DNA of 18,785 nucleotides from CBFHOS01 sp965657645 (lineage in GTDB: Bacteria > Pseudomonadota > Alphaproteobacteria > Puniceispirillales > Puniceispirillaceae), in contig CBFHOS010000032.1 of the NCBI GenBank assembly GCA_965657645.1, forward strand, positions 1-18,785. The letters are read 5' to 3'. Below the pieces are notes generated by a model. That model did no database searches and was not told where the DNA came from. It worked only from the letters and a program-made list of their open reading frames with translations. Below, in pieces: positions 1 through 6,500 of this stretch. How positions within the stretch are numbered: position 1 is the first letter of the stretch; every line of letters begins with the position of its first letter. Both the position numbers and the translations under genes were made by a program.

Positions 1-229
1 CTTTATGCGTAATGTCCTTATCGCCGCTGGTAATAGCAATGATGATACGTTGATCCCTTTGATTGAGGCGCATCTAACCGCGGCTAGCCCGTTGATGCGG
101 GCGATGGCTGTCTGGGCGCTGGGACAATATCAGGGCAAGGCACAATCCTTTGCGGCATTGCGCGCGCAACACCAACCAGCGGAACAGGATCCGGCGGTTG
201 GTGATGAATGGGATAGGGCCAGAAGATAG
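1..229 (+). CDS. queG: Epoxyqueuosine reductase QueG, C-terminal fragment
   Basis: The gene enters from the left edge and only about 75 codons are present; the reading frame is open from base 2 and ends in TAG at 227-229. The segment begins F-M-R-N-V-L-I-A-A-G-N-S, the usual C-terminal signature of QueG, followed by a HEAT-like helix pair ending A-V-W-A-L-G. QueG is a cytoplasmic cobalamin and iron-sulfur enzyme that reduces epoxyqueuosine to queuosine in the wobble position of tRNAs for Asp, Asn, His and Tyr. The catalytic and 4Fe-4S parts lie outside the window, so activity cannot be judged. The ATG at 5 is internal, not a start. It converges on amt. Confidence 0.85.
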   Translation, partial: FMRNVLIAAGNSNDDTLIPLIEAHLTAASPLMRAMAVWALGQYQGKAQSFAALRAQHQPAEQDPAVGDEWDRARR

Positions 230-251
230 GCGTACAGAAAATAGGCGCAAA

Positions 252-282
252 AAAGCCGGCACCACAGAGCAGTGCCGGCTTT
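252..282. terminator. Bidirectional intrinsic terminator between queG and amt
   Basis: The arms GCCGGCAC (255-262) and GTGCCGGC (272-279) pair perfectly around a 9-nt loop and extend by AAA/TTT to an 11-bp stem. On the minus strand the stem is followed by six T residues, making a good terminator for amt. On the plus strand only three T follow, so it is weaker for queG. Confidence 0.85.
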
Positions 283-299
283 ATGTATCTGATTAGGTG

Positions 300-1595
300 T
301 TAGTTGGTGTGATAACCACGCTCACCATGCTCGCTTAGGTCCATACCTTCGATCTCAACCTGATCGTCAACGCGCAGGCCTGTAGTGACATCGATTGCTT
401 TTAGGATCACATAGCTAAGCACGGCTGTCCACGCCACGGTGATGATGACAGATTTGAACTGCACCACAAACTGGGCGGCGGCTGTTACGCCGTCAGCAAG
501 GCCGAGGCCGCCCAAGGCTGGCAGTGCCAGATAGGCCACCAACAGGCTACCCAAGATGCCGCCAACGCCGTGTACAGCAAAGACGTCCAGTGAATCGTCG
601 AGCTTGAAACGCACGCGGATAAGATCGACCGCTAGGTAACAGCCCAAGCCGCCAACCAAGCCAAGGATTAAGCCGCCCGGTACGCCGATAAAGCCAGATG
701 CCGGTGTGACAGTCGCCAAACCAGCAACCATGCCGGTGACAATGCCAACCAATGATGGGCGACCAAAGCGGACCCATTCAATAATCATCCATACCAATGA
801 GGCTGTTGCGGCTGAGATATGTGTGACCAGCAATGCCATGCCGGCTGAACCGCCAGCACCAAGGGCCGAACCACCATTAAAGCCAAACCAGCCAACCCAG
901 AGCATGCTCGCACCGATCATTGTCAGGATCGGGCTATGCGGCGGGGTAATGGCCTGTGGGAAGTTCCGGCGCTTGCCAACCATAACCGCGCAGACAAGTG
1001 CGGCGGTTCCAGCGGTTGCGTGCACGACGATACCACCGGCAAAATCCATAACGCCCCAAGCCGCCATGATGCCGCCGCCCCAGACCCAATGGGTAACCGG
1101 TGCATAGACAATCAACAGCCAGATGGCAGAGAATAGCAATACAGCTGAGAATTTCATGCGCTCTACATAGGCACCGATAACCAATGCTGGGGTAATGATC
1201 GCAAAGGTCATCTGGAAGGCGGCAAATAGTGACTCCGGGATGGTGCCCGACAAATCATCAATGCCAATGCCGATAAGAAACAGCTTATCAAGGCTACCGA
1301 ACCATGCACCATCGCCAGTAAAGGCAAGCGAATAGCCAGCGACTACCCACAGCACAGACATGAGACAGGCGATTGCAAAATGGTGCATCAGAACTGAAAC
1401 AACATTCTTTGCCTGAACGAGGCCCGCGTAAAATAGCGCAAGGCCGGGAAGGGTCATGAACAGGACCAACGCAGTGGCGGTCAAAATCCAAGACGTATCA
1501 CCAGTATCGAGCGTGTCTGCCAATGCAGGAGAGCTCATCATGATAAACGAAAAGGCAGCTAGTACAGCGGCCCGAAACGGCGAGAACAAAAACAT
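300..1595 (-). CDS. amt: Ammonium transporter (Amt/MEP/Rh family)
   Basis: Inner-membrane channel that conducts ammonium/ammonia for nitrogen assimilation. The protein has an N-terminal signal peptide ending A-L-A and 11 expected membrane helices. The family signature D-F-A-G-G-I-V-V-H contains the first pore histidine. The second is in F-A-V-H-G-V-G-G. In a 433-residue numbering these are D186, H194 and H344, and the D-to-H spacing of eight matches E. coli AmtB D160/H168. Phenylalanines of the outer gate are present in A-F-Q-M-T-F-A and W-F-G-F-N. The first ATG (1601) abuts the Shine-Dalgarno GAGGG (1602-1606) with no spacer, so the second ATG at 1595, six bases from it, is chosen (431 residues). 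No glnK partner is adjacent, which is unusual for amt. The leader has paired inverted repeats. Confidence 0.95.
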   Translation of the reverse strand: MFLFSPFRAAVLAAFSFIMMSSPALADTLDTGDTSWILTATALVLFMTLPGLALFYAGLVQAKNVVSVLMHHFAIACLMSVLWVVAGYSLAFTGDGAWFGSLDKLFLIGIGIDDLSGTIPESLFAAFQMTFAIITPALVIGAYVERMKFSAVLLFSAIWLLIVYAPVTHWVWGGGIMAAWGVMDFAGGIVVHATAGTAALVCAVMVGKRRNFPQAITPPHSPILTMIGASMLWVGWFGFNGGSALGAGGSAGMALLVTHISAATASLVWMIIEWVRFGRPSLVGIVTGMVAGLATVTPASGFIGVPGGLILGLVGGLGCYLAVDLIRVRFKLDDSLDVFAVHGVGGILGSLLVAYLALPALGGLGLADGVTAAAQFVVQFKSVIITVAWTAVLSYVILKAIDVTTGLRVDDQVEIEGMDLSEHGERGYHTN

Positions 1596-1712
1596 AGACA
1601 TCCCTCATTATGCCAGCCCCAACCGCCACTATGTGACGTCAACAGAGCATGCAAATTGATTACATTTTAAGTGTCGTGAGTTTCGCCATCTAACCGCAAG
1701 ACTCAAGCGTCA

Positions 1713-1729
1713 TGCCTTCAAAATAGGCA
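1713..1729. promoter_or_regulatory. Inverted repeat TGCCT-N7-AGGCA in amt leader (proximal copy)
   Basis: TGCCT (1713-1717) and AGGCA (1725-1729) flank seven bases. The copy centred at 1782 has the same half-sites and the same 7-base spacing. It lies about 120 bp upstream of the chosen amt start. Its minus-strand sequence overlaps a weak match to a sigma-54 element (AGGCATGACGCTTGA), which lacks the expected GC at -12. The regulator is unknown. Confidence 0.45.
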
Positions 1730-1771
1730 AAAACTTAATCAATGCGCTATTTATGATCAGAAATATGATAT

Positions 1772-1792
1772 TTTGCCTAAAATTTAGGCAAA
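1772..1792. promoter_or_regulatory. Perfect 10-bp inverted repeat in amt leader (distal copy)
   Basis: TTTGCCTAAA (1772-1781) and TTTAGGCAAA (1783-1792) are perfect reverse complements around a single A. It lies 18 bp past the 3' end of the phosphatase gene, so it could be read as a terminator, but the palindrome would leave almost no loop and no T run follows on the minus strand. An operator or activator site for amt is more likely. Confidence 0.6.
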
Positions 1793-1810
1793 TTGGGGCT
1801 GGTTGACTGG

Positions 1811-2467
1811 TTAGGGCAGGGTAAGCCGCGAGACGGCGCCGGTTTCAGTATTATAAAGAACCATGCCGCCGGATGGTGGAAAAATGCCGGTAATCGCAGT
1901 GATGATCACCTGATGCGTGACCATGAGCACTAGCTCATCGGGGCCAATATCATCGAGACGCGCCCGCAACAAGGCTAGGGTCTCGTCGCGGTCAACATGC
2001 CCGCTGAAAAAGGAATTTAATCCGGCAAATTCCTGCCATTCACCAAGGTCCAGCAATATCGCGGTGTCACGGCACCGGCACCATTGACTTGTTAGGATGG
2101 CGTCCAACTTTTTGTTGTTTGCGTCGAGATAAGCACCAAGCTGGCCGCCCAATGCGCGTGCTTGTTCACGGCCGGCATCGTTGAGAACCCGCTGGGTGGT
2201 GCAATCATCGATATTGAAATTCGCCGGATCACCCGTGCCCGGGGCGAGTGCATGGCGCATGAAAATGACATTTGCTGCCTCTGCCTCTGCCCCTGCCTCT
2301 GCCCCTGCCTGTGCCTGTGCGGGGGTGGATGCGGGCAATGTGCCGATCATCGAGACAAACAGGCTAGCGGCGATGTACGTTAACAGCCGCATGCGCCCAA
2401 TGCGCACAGTGAGCCAAAATTTCGTGCCAGTTAGATTATGTATCATCGCCACAGCTCGTCCCAACAT
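1811..2467 (-). CDS. Exported histidine phosphatase superfamily protein
   Basis: A phosphohistidine-forming phosphatase of the phosphoglycerate-mutase-like fold. The catalytic R-H pair is in F-M-R-H-A-L-A-P-G-T-G-D-P (R71/H72 from the first Met). The second arginine is in S-Q-W-C-R (R131) and the second histidine in V-T-H-Q (H185). Substrate unknown. A hydrophobic segment after M-R-L-L-T-Y, ending P-A-Q-A-Q-A, looks like a Sec signal peptide, so the enzyme probably works in the periplasm. That signal favours a start at M26 (2392). The upstream ATG at 2467 lies four bases past the stop of the acyl-CoA synthetase gene and would suit translational coupling. The start is unsettled. A low-complexity Ala/Glu/Gly linker encoded by hexanucleotide repeats follows the signal peptide. 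It is co-transcribed with the synthetase; the reason is not evident. Confidence 0.85.
   Translation of the reverse strand: MLGRAVAMIHNLTGTKFWLTVRIGRMRLLTYIAASLFVSMIGTLPASTPAQAQAGAEAGAEAEAANVIFMRHALAPGTGDPANFNIDDCTTQRVLNDAGREQARALGGQLGAYLDANNKKLDAILTSQWCRCRDTAILLDLGEWQEFAGLNSFFSGHVDRDETLALLRARLDDIGPDELVLMVTHQVIITAITGIFPPSGGMVLYNTETGAVSRLTLP
2275..2316. repeat. Hexanucleotide tandem repeat (CTGCCY, seven units)
   Basis: Seven consecutive units of CTGCCT/CTGCCC/GTGCCT lie inside the histidine phosphatase gene. On the minus strand they encode the Ala/Glu/Gly-rich linker after the signal peptide. Gain or loss of a unit would change linker length by two residues without shifting frame. Confidence 0.8.
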
Positions 2468-2471
2468 ATAG

Positions 2472-4274
2472 TTAAAGCGTAACGGCCTTAATTACGGATG
2501 GATCCTCATCGTCATAAAGCCGGTCGATGATGCTAGCACGATGCCGGATAATGGCAGAATTGTTTAGACTGCCCTTGGCGGTGACCTCGGCGAATTTTAT
2601 TGATGGCGGCTCGGCCATTACCATCGCCCGCACAATCCGGTTTGATGATCCGGTGGCATCGGCGGCAAAGGCGGCAAGGCGTTCTTGTATCTGGGCACAA
2701 TAATCAGCATCACGGATTGTGCCATCACCGGCATTATCCAGTGCTAGCGTGGCATGTGGAAAAATTAGCAAGCCCAAATCGGCGCGGTTTTCGCCAGTAA
2801 CCACGACATCATGCACCAACCCTTCTAGCGCCGCCAGCGCGGCAAGGCGCAAGCGTCCGGATTGCACCCATACCGCCGTCAATAGTTTGAAATCCTCGGT
2901 CAGGCGGCCATCAAAGCGTAGCCCTTGATCTAGATCGTCCGTGTCGGCAAAGCGCACCGCATCGCCGGTTCGCATAAAGCCTTCTTCATCGAACGCCTCA
3001 GCATTCTTTTCCGGCTCATGGTAATAGCCCGCCATGACATTCGGGCCACGCACCCGCAATTCATAACGGTTTGGCTCTACCGGCAATAGCTTTGCCTCTA
3101 ATTCTGGGCCCGGTACACCAATCATCCCCGATGACGCGCCGCCTTGATAATGCATGATCGCCATTGGCGCGGTTTCCGTCATGCCCCAGCTAGAGGTCAT
3201 CATCGGCACAGTGCCACGCTCGGCGATGGCTAGTTCCTCAAGACCGTTCCAGATATCGGCTGGCAAGGAGGCACCAGCGTAGAAAATCAAATCAAGATTG
3301 CGGAAAAAGCTGTGGCGTAGCGCTTTGTCCTCGCGCATCGCTGCCACCAGCATGCCAAACGCCACCGGCACGTTGGATGATAGGGTTGGCGATATCATCC
3401 GCAAATTCTCAAGGGTGCGGTCGAACAGGCCTTTAACCGGCTTGCCAGTGTCAATATAGAGTGCGCCGCCATTGGCCAGCGCTTTGTTGAAGTTGGAATT
3501 GCCGGAAAACACATGGTTCCATGGTAACCAATCAAGCATCACCGGCGGATGATCGCGCAGAAACGGCCAGCACACCGAATATTGGACCTGGTTTACACAC
3601 ATCATCCGGTGTGTTTGCGGCACGCCCTTTGGCGTCGAGGTAGAGCCCGATGTAAATAGAATTTTCGCCATATCATCCGGCTTTACCATTGCATGCGCCG
3701 CACTAACATTGCCTGTATCGGCTGATAGCAATTCATCCAGACCAATAATGCCAGCGCCGCCAGTGCCAGCAAGTTTTAGGCATGCATCAAATTGCGGCAA
3801 GTCTAGCGCGCGGGCGAATTTCTCGGCATCCTCGGCAAAGACCATTTTGGCTTTAACCGTGTCGGCAATGTGCAATAGGCGGGGCAGGGCGTCTTCGATC
3901 AGCGAATATTGTTCAGCCATCGGCACCGTAACCGCGCCGATATATTGCGCCGCAAGTTTGATGATGCCGTGGCTAATGCTGGCACCCGATAGCATGATGA
4001 TCCGGTCGCCGTGCGTAATGCCATGGGCCAGCAATCCAGCGGCGACGGCGCGGGTTTTCTCCAATGCCTCGCCAAAGCGCAATTCTTCCCACCCCGGTCC
4101 AGAGCGCTGGGCAAGGAAGACCGCTTTGGGTGTTTTTTCAGCCCATTCATGGAGCCATTCGCCAGTTGTCGGCGGCACTGCATCAAGCTCCAAGCCAGAG
4201 GAAAGCAACAGCGTTCCGTCTGGCCGGTGGTCAATATTCATCTGGTGTTTGAGATAATCTTTTTCGCTGAACAT
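2472..4274 (-). CDS. Feruloyl-CoA synthetase-like AMP-forming acyl-CoA ligase
   Basis: Adenylate-forming ligase of 600 residues that would activate a hydroxycinnamate (ferulate, p-coumarate or caffeate) to its CoA thioester with ATP. The P-loop is L-F-T-S-G-S-T-S-T-P-K-G (206-217), followed by T-H-R-M-M-C-V-N-Q. D-W-L-P-W-N-H (248-254) and the Y-I-D-T-G-K-P segment resemble feruloyl-CoA synthases more than general fatty acyl-CoA ligases. The A5 motif is W-G-M-T-E-T-A-P (363-370), the TGD motif is at 436-438 and the A10 lysine is K567 in T-A-K-G-S-L-N. The start ATG is preceded by AGGA at a good distance. It diverges from the SDR/crotonase/MarR operon and shares its promoter region. Feruloyl-CoA synthase (fcs/ferA) is the nearest named relative; exact substrate is inferred. 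Confidence 0.87.
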   Translation of the reverse strand: MFSEKDYLKHQMNIDHRPDGTLLLSSGLELDAVPPTTGEWLHEWAEKTPKAVFLAQRSGPGWEELRFGEALEKTRAVAAGLLAHGITHGDRIIMLSGASISHGIIKLAAQYIGAVTVPMAEQYSLIEDALPRLLHIADTVKAKMVFAEDAEKFARALDLPQFDACLKLAGTGGAGIIGLDELLSADTGNVSAAHAMVKPDDMAKILFTSGSTSTPKGVPQTHRMMCVNQVQYSVCWPFLRDHPPVMLDWLPWNHVFSGNSNFNKALANGGALYIDTGKPVKGLFDRTLENLRMISPTLSSNVPVAFGMLVAAMREDKALRHSFFRNLDLIFYAGASLPADIWNGLEELAIAERGTVPMMTSSWGMTETAPMAIMHYQGGASSGMIGVPGPELEAKLLPVEPNRYELRVRGPNVMAGYYHEPEKNAEAFDEEGFMRTGDAVRFADTDDLDQGLRFDGRLTEDFKLLTAVWVQSGRLRLAALAALEGLVHDVVVTGENRADLGLLIFPHATLALDNAGDGTIRDADYCAQIQERLAAFAADATGSSNRIVRAMVMAEPPSIKFAEVTAKGSLNNSAIIRHRASIIDRLYDDEDPSVIKAVTL

Positions 4275-4328
4275 GAAATCCTGCTTATCGCTTTAGCGAC
4301 ATGTTGACTGTTGGGCCAAATGTTAACC

Positions 4329-4383
4329 TTGACCATTAATAGTTATGAGATATAACTATTAATGTGTGTGAAGCGGTTGTCAA
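4329..4383. promoter_or_regulatory. Divergent promoters overlapping a 13-bp inverted-repeat operator (probable MarR site)
   Basis: CATTAATAGTTAT (4334-4346) and ATAACTATTAATG (4352-4364) are perfect inverted repeats around GAGAT. A plus-strand promoter reads TTGACC (4329-4334), 16-bp spacer, TATAAC (4351-4356). A minus-strand promoter reads TTGACA (4383-4378), 17-bp spacer, AATAGT (4360-4355). The palindrome covers the spacer and -10 of the first and the -10 of the second, so one bound dimer could repress both. Size and AT-rich symmetry fit a MarR dimer, and a MarR gene lies in the rightward operon. Confidence 0.75.
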
Positions 4384-4429
4384 TCTCGAACAGGGTTGAA
4401 AAAGGCCCGAACTGATAGGGACGAAGAAA

Positions 4430-5194
4430 ATGCAAATCGATGGCCAACAAGTATGGATAACCGGCGGGGCTAGTGGTCTCGGCCTTGCCTGTGCGCGCCA
4501 TTTTAGTGCGGCTGGTGCCACCGTTACCTTGTTTGATCTGGCGATAGATACCGCCGCCGAACAAGCCGCGTCACTGGGCGGGCATGCCATCGCGATTGAT
4601 GTGACCGATGAGCAGTCGGTTGCCGATGCCGTTGCCGCCGGTGTGCAAAAAGGCGGGGCGCCGCGGGCGCTGATCAATTGCGCTGGCATTGGTCTTGCCG
4701 CGCGTATTGTTGGGCGCGAGGGCAAATTATCGACCGACCTATTTACCAAAACTATTCAGGTAAATTTGATTGGTACTTATTTAATGATGAGCCATGCCGC
4801 CAAGGAAATGACATCGCTGGAGCCGATTGGCGGCGATGGTGAGCGCGGGGTGATTATCAATACCGCCTCTGTCGCCTTTGAAGATGGCCAGCTTGGTCAG
4901 GCCGCCTATGCCGCATCAAAAGGCGGTATCGCTGGATTATGTTTGCCCGCCGCCCGCGAATTGGGCCAGTTCGGCATCCGCGTCATGAATATCGCCCCGG
5001 GTCTGTTTGAAACGCCGATGACCGATGATTTGCCAGATGACATCCGCGACGTTCTGGGCAGTAATATTCCGTTTCCATCGCGCCTTGGTTTGGCCGATGA
5101 ATATGCGTTGATGGCGGCGCAGATTGTTGAAAATGCCTATCTAAATGGTACCACCATCCGGCTTGATGGGGCGCTGCGGCTACCACGCAAATAA
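4430..5194 (+). CDS. Short-chain dehydrogenase, 3-hydroxyacyl-CoA dehydrogenase type (HSD10-like)
   Basis: Classical SDR of 254 residues expected to oxidise a 3-hydroxyacyl-CoA to the 3-keto ester with NAD+. The cofactor motif is T-G-G-A-S-G-L-G (11-18) and D36 at the end of the second strand favours NAD over NADP. N-C-A-G is at 83-86. The catalytic set is N112, S147, Y160 and K164 (Y-A-A-S-K). The I-A-P-G-L-F-E-T-P-M segment (188-197) is typical of HSD10-type 3-hydroxyacyl-CoA dehydrogenases. First gene of the rightward operon, 13 bp before the crotonase gene; only a weak purine-rich ribosome site precedes its ATG. In this context the likely substrate is a 3-hydroxy-3-arylpropanoyl-CoA made by the crotonase. 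Confidence 0.85.
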   Translation: MQIDGQQVWITGGASGLGLACARHFSAAGATVTLFDLAIDTAAEQAASLGGHAIAIDVTDEQSVADAVAAGVQKGGAPRALINCAGIGLAARIVGREGKLSTDLFTKTIQVNLIGTYLMMSHAAKEMTSLEPIGGDGERGVIINTASVAFEDGQLGQAAYAASKGGIAGLCLPAARELGQFGIRVMNIAPGLFETPMTDDLPDDIRDVLGSNIPFPSRLGLADEYALMAAQIVENAYLNGTTIRLDGALRLPRK

Positions 5195-5207
5195 GGAGTA
5201 AACCAAG

Positions 5208-5972
5208 GTGAGTAACGTTTTAGAAATCGAACAAAACGGCAATATCGCGGTTCTGACGATGAACCGTCCGGACAAACGCAATGCGATGAATGAAACCTTG
5301 CTTTGTGCGCTTGAGGATTACTTTTACAAACCGCCACAAGATGTGCGGGTGGTTATTCTAACGGGTACGGCCGGGCATTTTTGCTCTGGCCTTGATCTTA
5401 GCGAGCATGTGTCGCGCAGTGCCGAGGAAAACTTGCACCATTCGCGGCGGTGGCATCGTCTCATGGATCAAATCCAGAGCGGCGGTGTTGTTGTGGTTTC
5501 GGCGATGTTTGGCGCTGTCATTGGTGGTGGTCTGGAAATAGCCACCTCGACGCATGTACGCATTGCCGAGAAATCGACAGTTTTCCAATTGCCGGAAGGC
5601 CGCCGTGGGATCTTTGTTGGCGGTGGGGCGACATATCGCGTGGGCCGGATTTTGGGCGCCGACCGGATGGTTGAAATGATGCTGACGGGCCGCAAATATG
5701 ATAGCGCAACAGGCGTAAGCCTTGGCCTTGCGCATTATGAATGTGAAGATGGCGCGGCCTTGGCATTGGCGCATGAATTGGCCGGCAAGATTGCCCGTAA
5801 CGCTCCGATGTCAAATTACCTGATCGTCAATTCTATCCCACATGCCGAAAACATGTCATCGGCCGATGCGCTCTATGCTGAATCACTGGCGGCGGCATTG
5901 TCACAAACAACAGAGGATGCGACCGAGGGGTTGCAGGCATATCTTGAAAAGCGCGCGCCAAAATTTAGCTGA
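5208..5972 (+). CDS. Enoyl-CoA hydratase/crotonase family protein, probable hydroxycinnamoyl-CoA hydratase
   Basis: Crotonase fold, 254 residues, GTG start preceded by AAGGAG at 5193-5198. The CoA and oxyanion-hole segments are H-F-C-S-G-L-D-L (57-64) and G-G-G-L-E (106-110). Both acid/base glutamates of true hydratases appear: E110 in G-G-G-L-E-I-A and E130 in L-P-E-G. They are 20 residues apart, the same spacing as E144/E164 of rat mitochondrial enoyl-CoA hydratase. As I recall the family, hydroxycinnamoyl-CoA hydratase-lyases (ech/ferB type) lack the first of these, so hydration without retro-aldol cleavage is favoured. The SDR beside it would then take the 3-hydroxy product. Its 3' end overlaps the start of the MarR gene. 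Confidence 0.87.
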   Translation: MSNVLEIEQNGNIAVLTMNRPDKRNAMNETLLCALEDYFYKPPQDVRVVILTGTAGHFCSGLDLSEHVSRSAEENLHHSRRWHRLMDQIQSGGVVVVSAMFGAVIGGGLEIATSTHVRIAEKSTVFQLPEGRRGIFVGGGATYRVGRILGADRMVEMMLTGRKYDSATGVSLGLAHYECEDGAALALAHELAGKIARNAPMSNYLIVNSIPHAENMSSADALYAESLAAALSQTTEDATEGLQAYLEKRAPKFS

Positions 5973-6498
5973 ACCAGCGCCGTCATTGCGCCATCAAGCC
6001 GGTCTGACCGCGGATAGTCCGGTCACCGATAATACGCTGGCGCGTCTTGTGGGTTATCACCTGAAACGCACGTTCAATCTGATCCATAGTGATCTGACAA
6101 TCGCGCTGGAGCCGTTCGAGCTGCGGATGATCAGCTTTACAGTGCTAACCATGCTGGCCGAAAATCCGGGCCTGCGGCAATCGCGTCTTGGTCTTGCGCT
6201 CAACATCGAAAAGCCGAATATGGTTGCGCTCCTAGATGGGTTGGAACAACGGGAATTGATTATCCGCCATCCCGATCCAACCGATCGGCGGGCATGGCAA
6301 TTGTTTCTGACCCCAGCCGGTGAGGATCTACAACGCCGTTCCTATGAGGCGGTGCGCCAACATGAGGCACAGTTTCTAACGGCGCTGTCGGGCGGTGATG
6401 TCGACGAATTGATCGCGATGTTAACGACCATCAAAACCGCGGTTCAGCCGCCTATTTCAAACGCTATCTCTTCCCCTTCAAAAGCCAAAGCGAGATAA
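5944..6498 (+). CDS. MarR-family transcriptional regulator
   Basis: Winged-helix repressor. The recognition region runs L-G-L-A-L-N-I-E-K-P-N-M-V-A-L-L-D-G-L, followed by the wing R-H-P-D-P-T-D-R-R-A, both standard MarR features. The frame extends upstream inside the crotonase gene. The upstream residues are Arg/His-rich and read as a shadow of that gene, so a later start is preferred: TTG at 5944, preceded by AGG at 5935-5937, giving 184 residues and a 29-bp overlap with the crotonase. ATG at 5917 or 5842 is possible. Family members of this size in aromatic clusters (FerC, HcaR, CouR) release DNA when they bind a hydroxycinnamoyl-CoA. Here the likely operator is the palindrome at 4334-4364, giving repression of both arms and autoregulation. 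Confidence 0.87.
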   Translation: MKSARQNLAEPAPSLRHQAGLTADSPVTDNTLARLVGYHLKRTFNLIHSDLTIALEPFELRMISFTVLTMLAENPGLRQSRLGLALNIEKPNMVALLDGLEQRELIIRHPDPTDRRAWQLFLTPAGEDLQRRSYEAVRQHEAQFLTALSGGDVDELIAMLTTIKTAVQPPISNAISSPSKAKAR

Positions 6499-6500
6499 AG

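Noticed and set aside
706..1107. A 133-codon plus-strand frame inside amt
   Set aside because: Antisense shadow of a highly conserved membrane protein; its proline- and alanine-rich product matches no known family.
1772..1792. Palindrome as a terminator for the phosphatase gene
   Set aside because: The arms leave almost no loop and no T tract follows on the minus strand.
3709..4257. A 182-codon open frame on the plus strand opposite the acyl-CoA synthetase gene
   Set aside because: Its translation is Ser/Pro/Arg-rich low-quality sequence with no recognisable domain, and the opposite strand has a complete conserved ligase.
5208..5972. Assigning the crotonase as a vanillin-forming hydroxycinnamoyl-CoA hydratase-lyase
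   Set aside because: Both hydratase glutamates are present, an SDR and a CouO-like hydrolase are adjacent, and no aldehyde dehydrogenase is encoded nearby.
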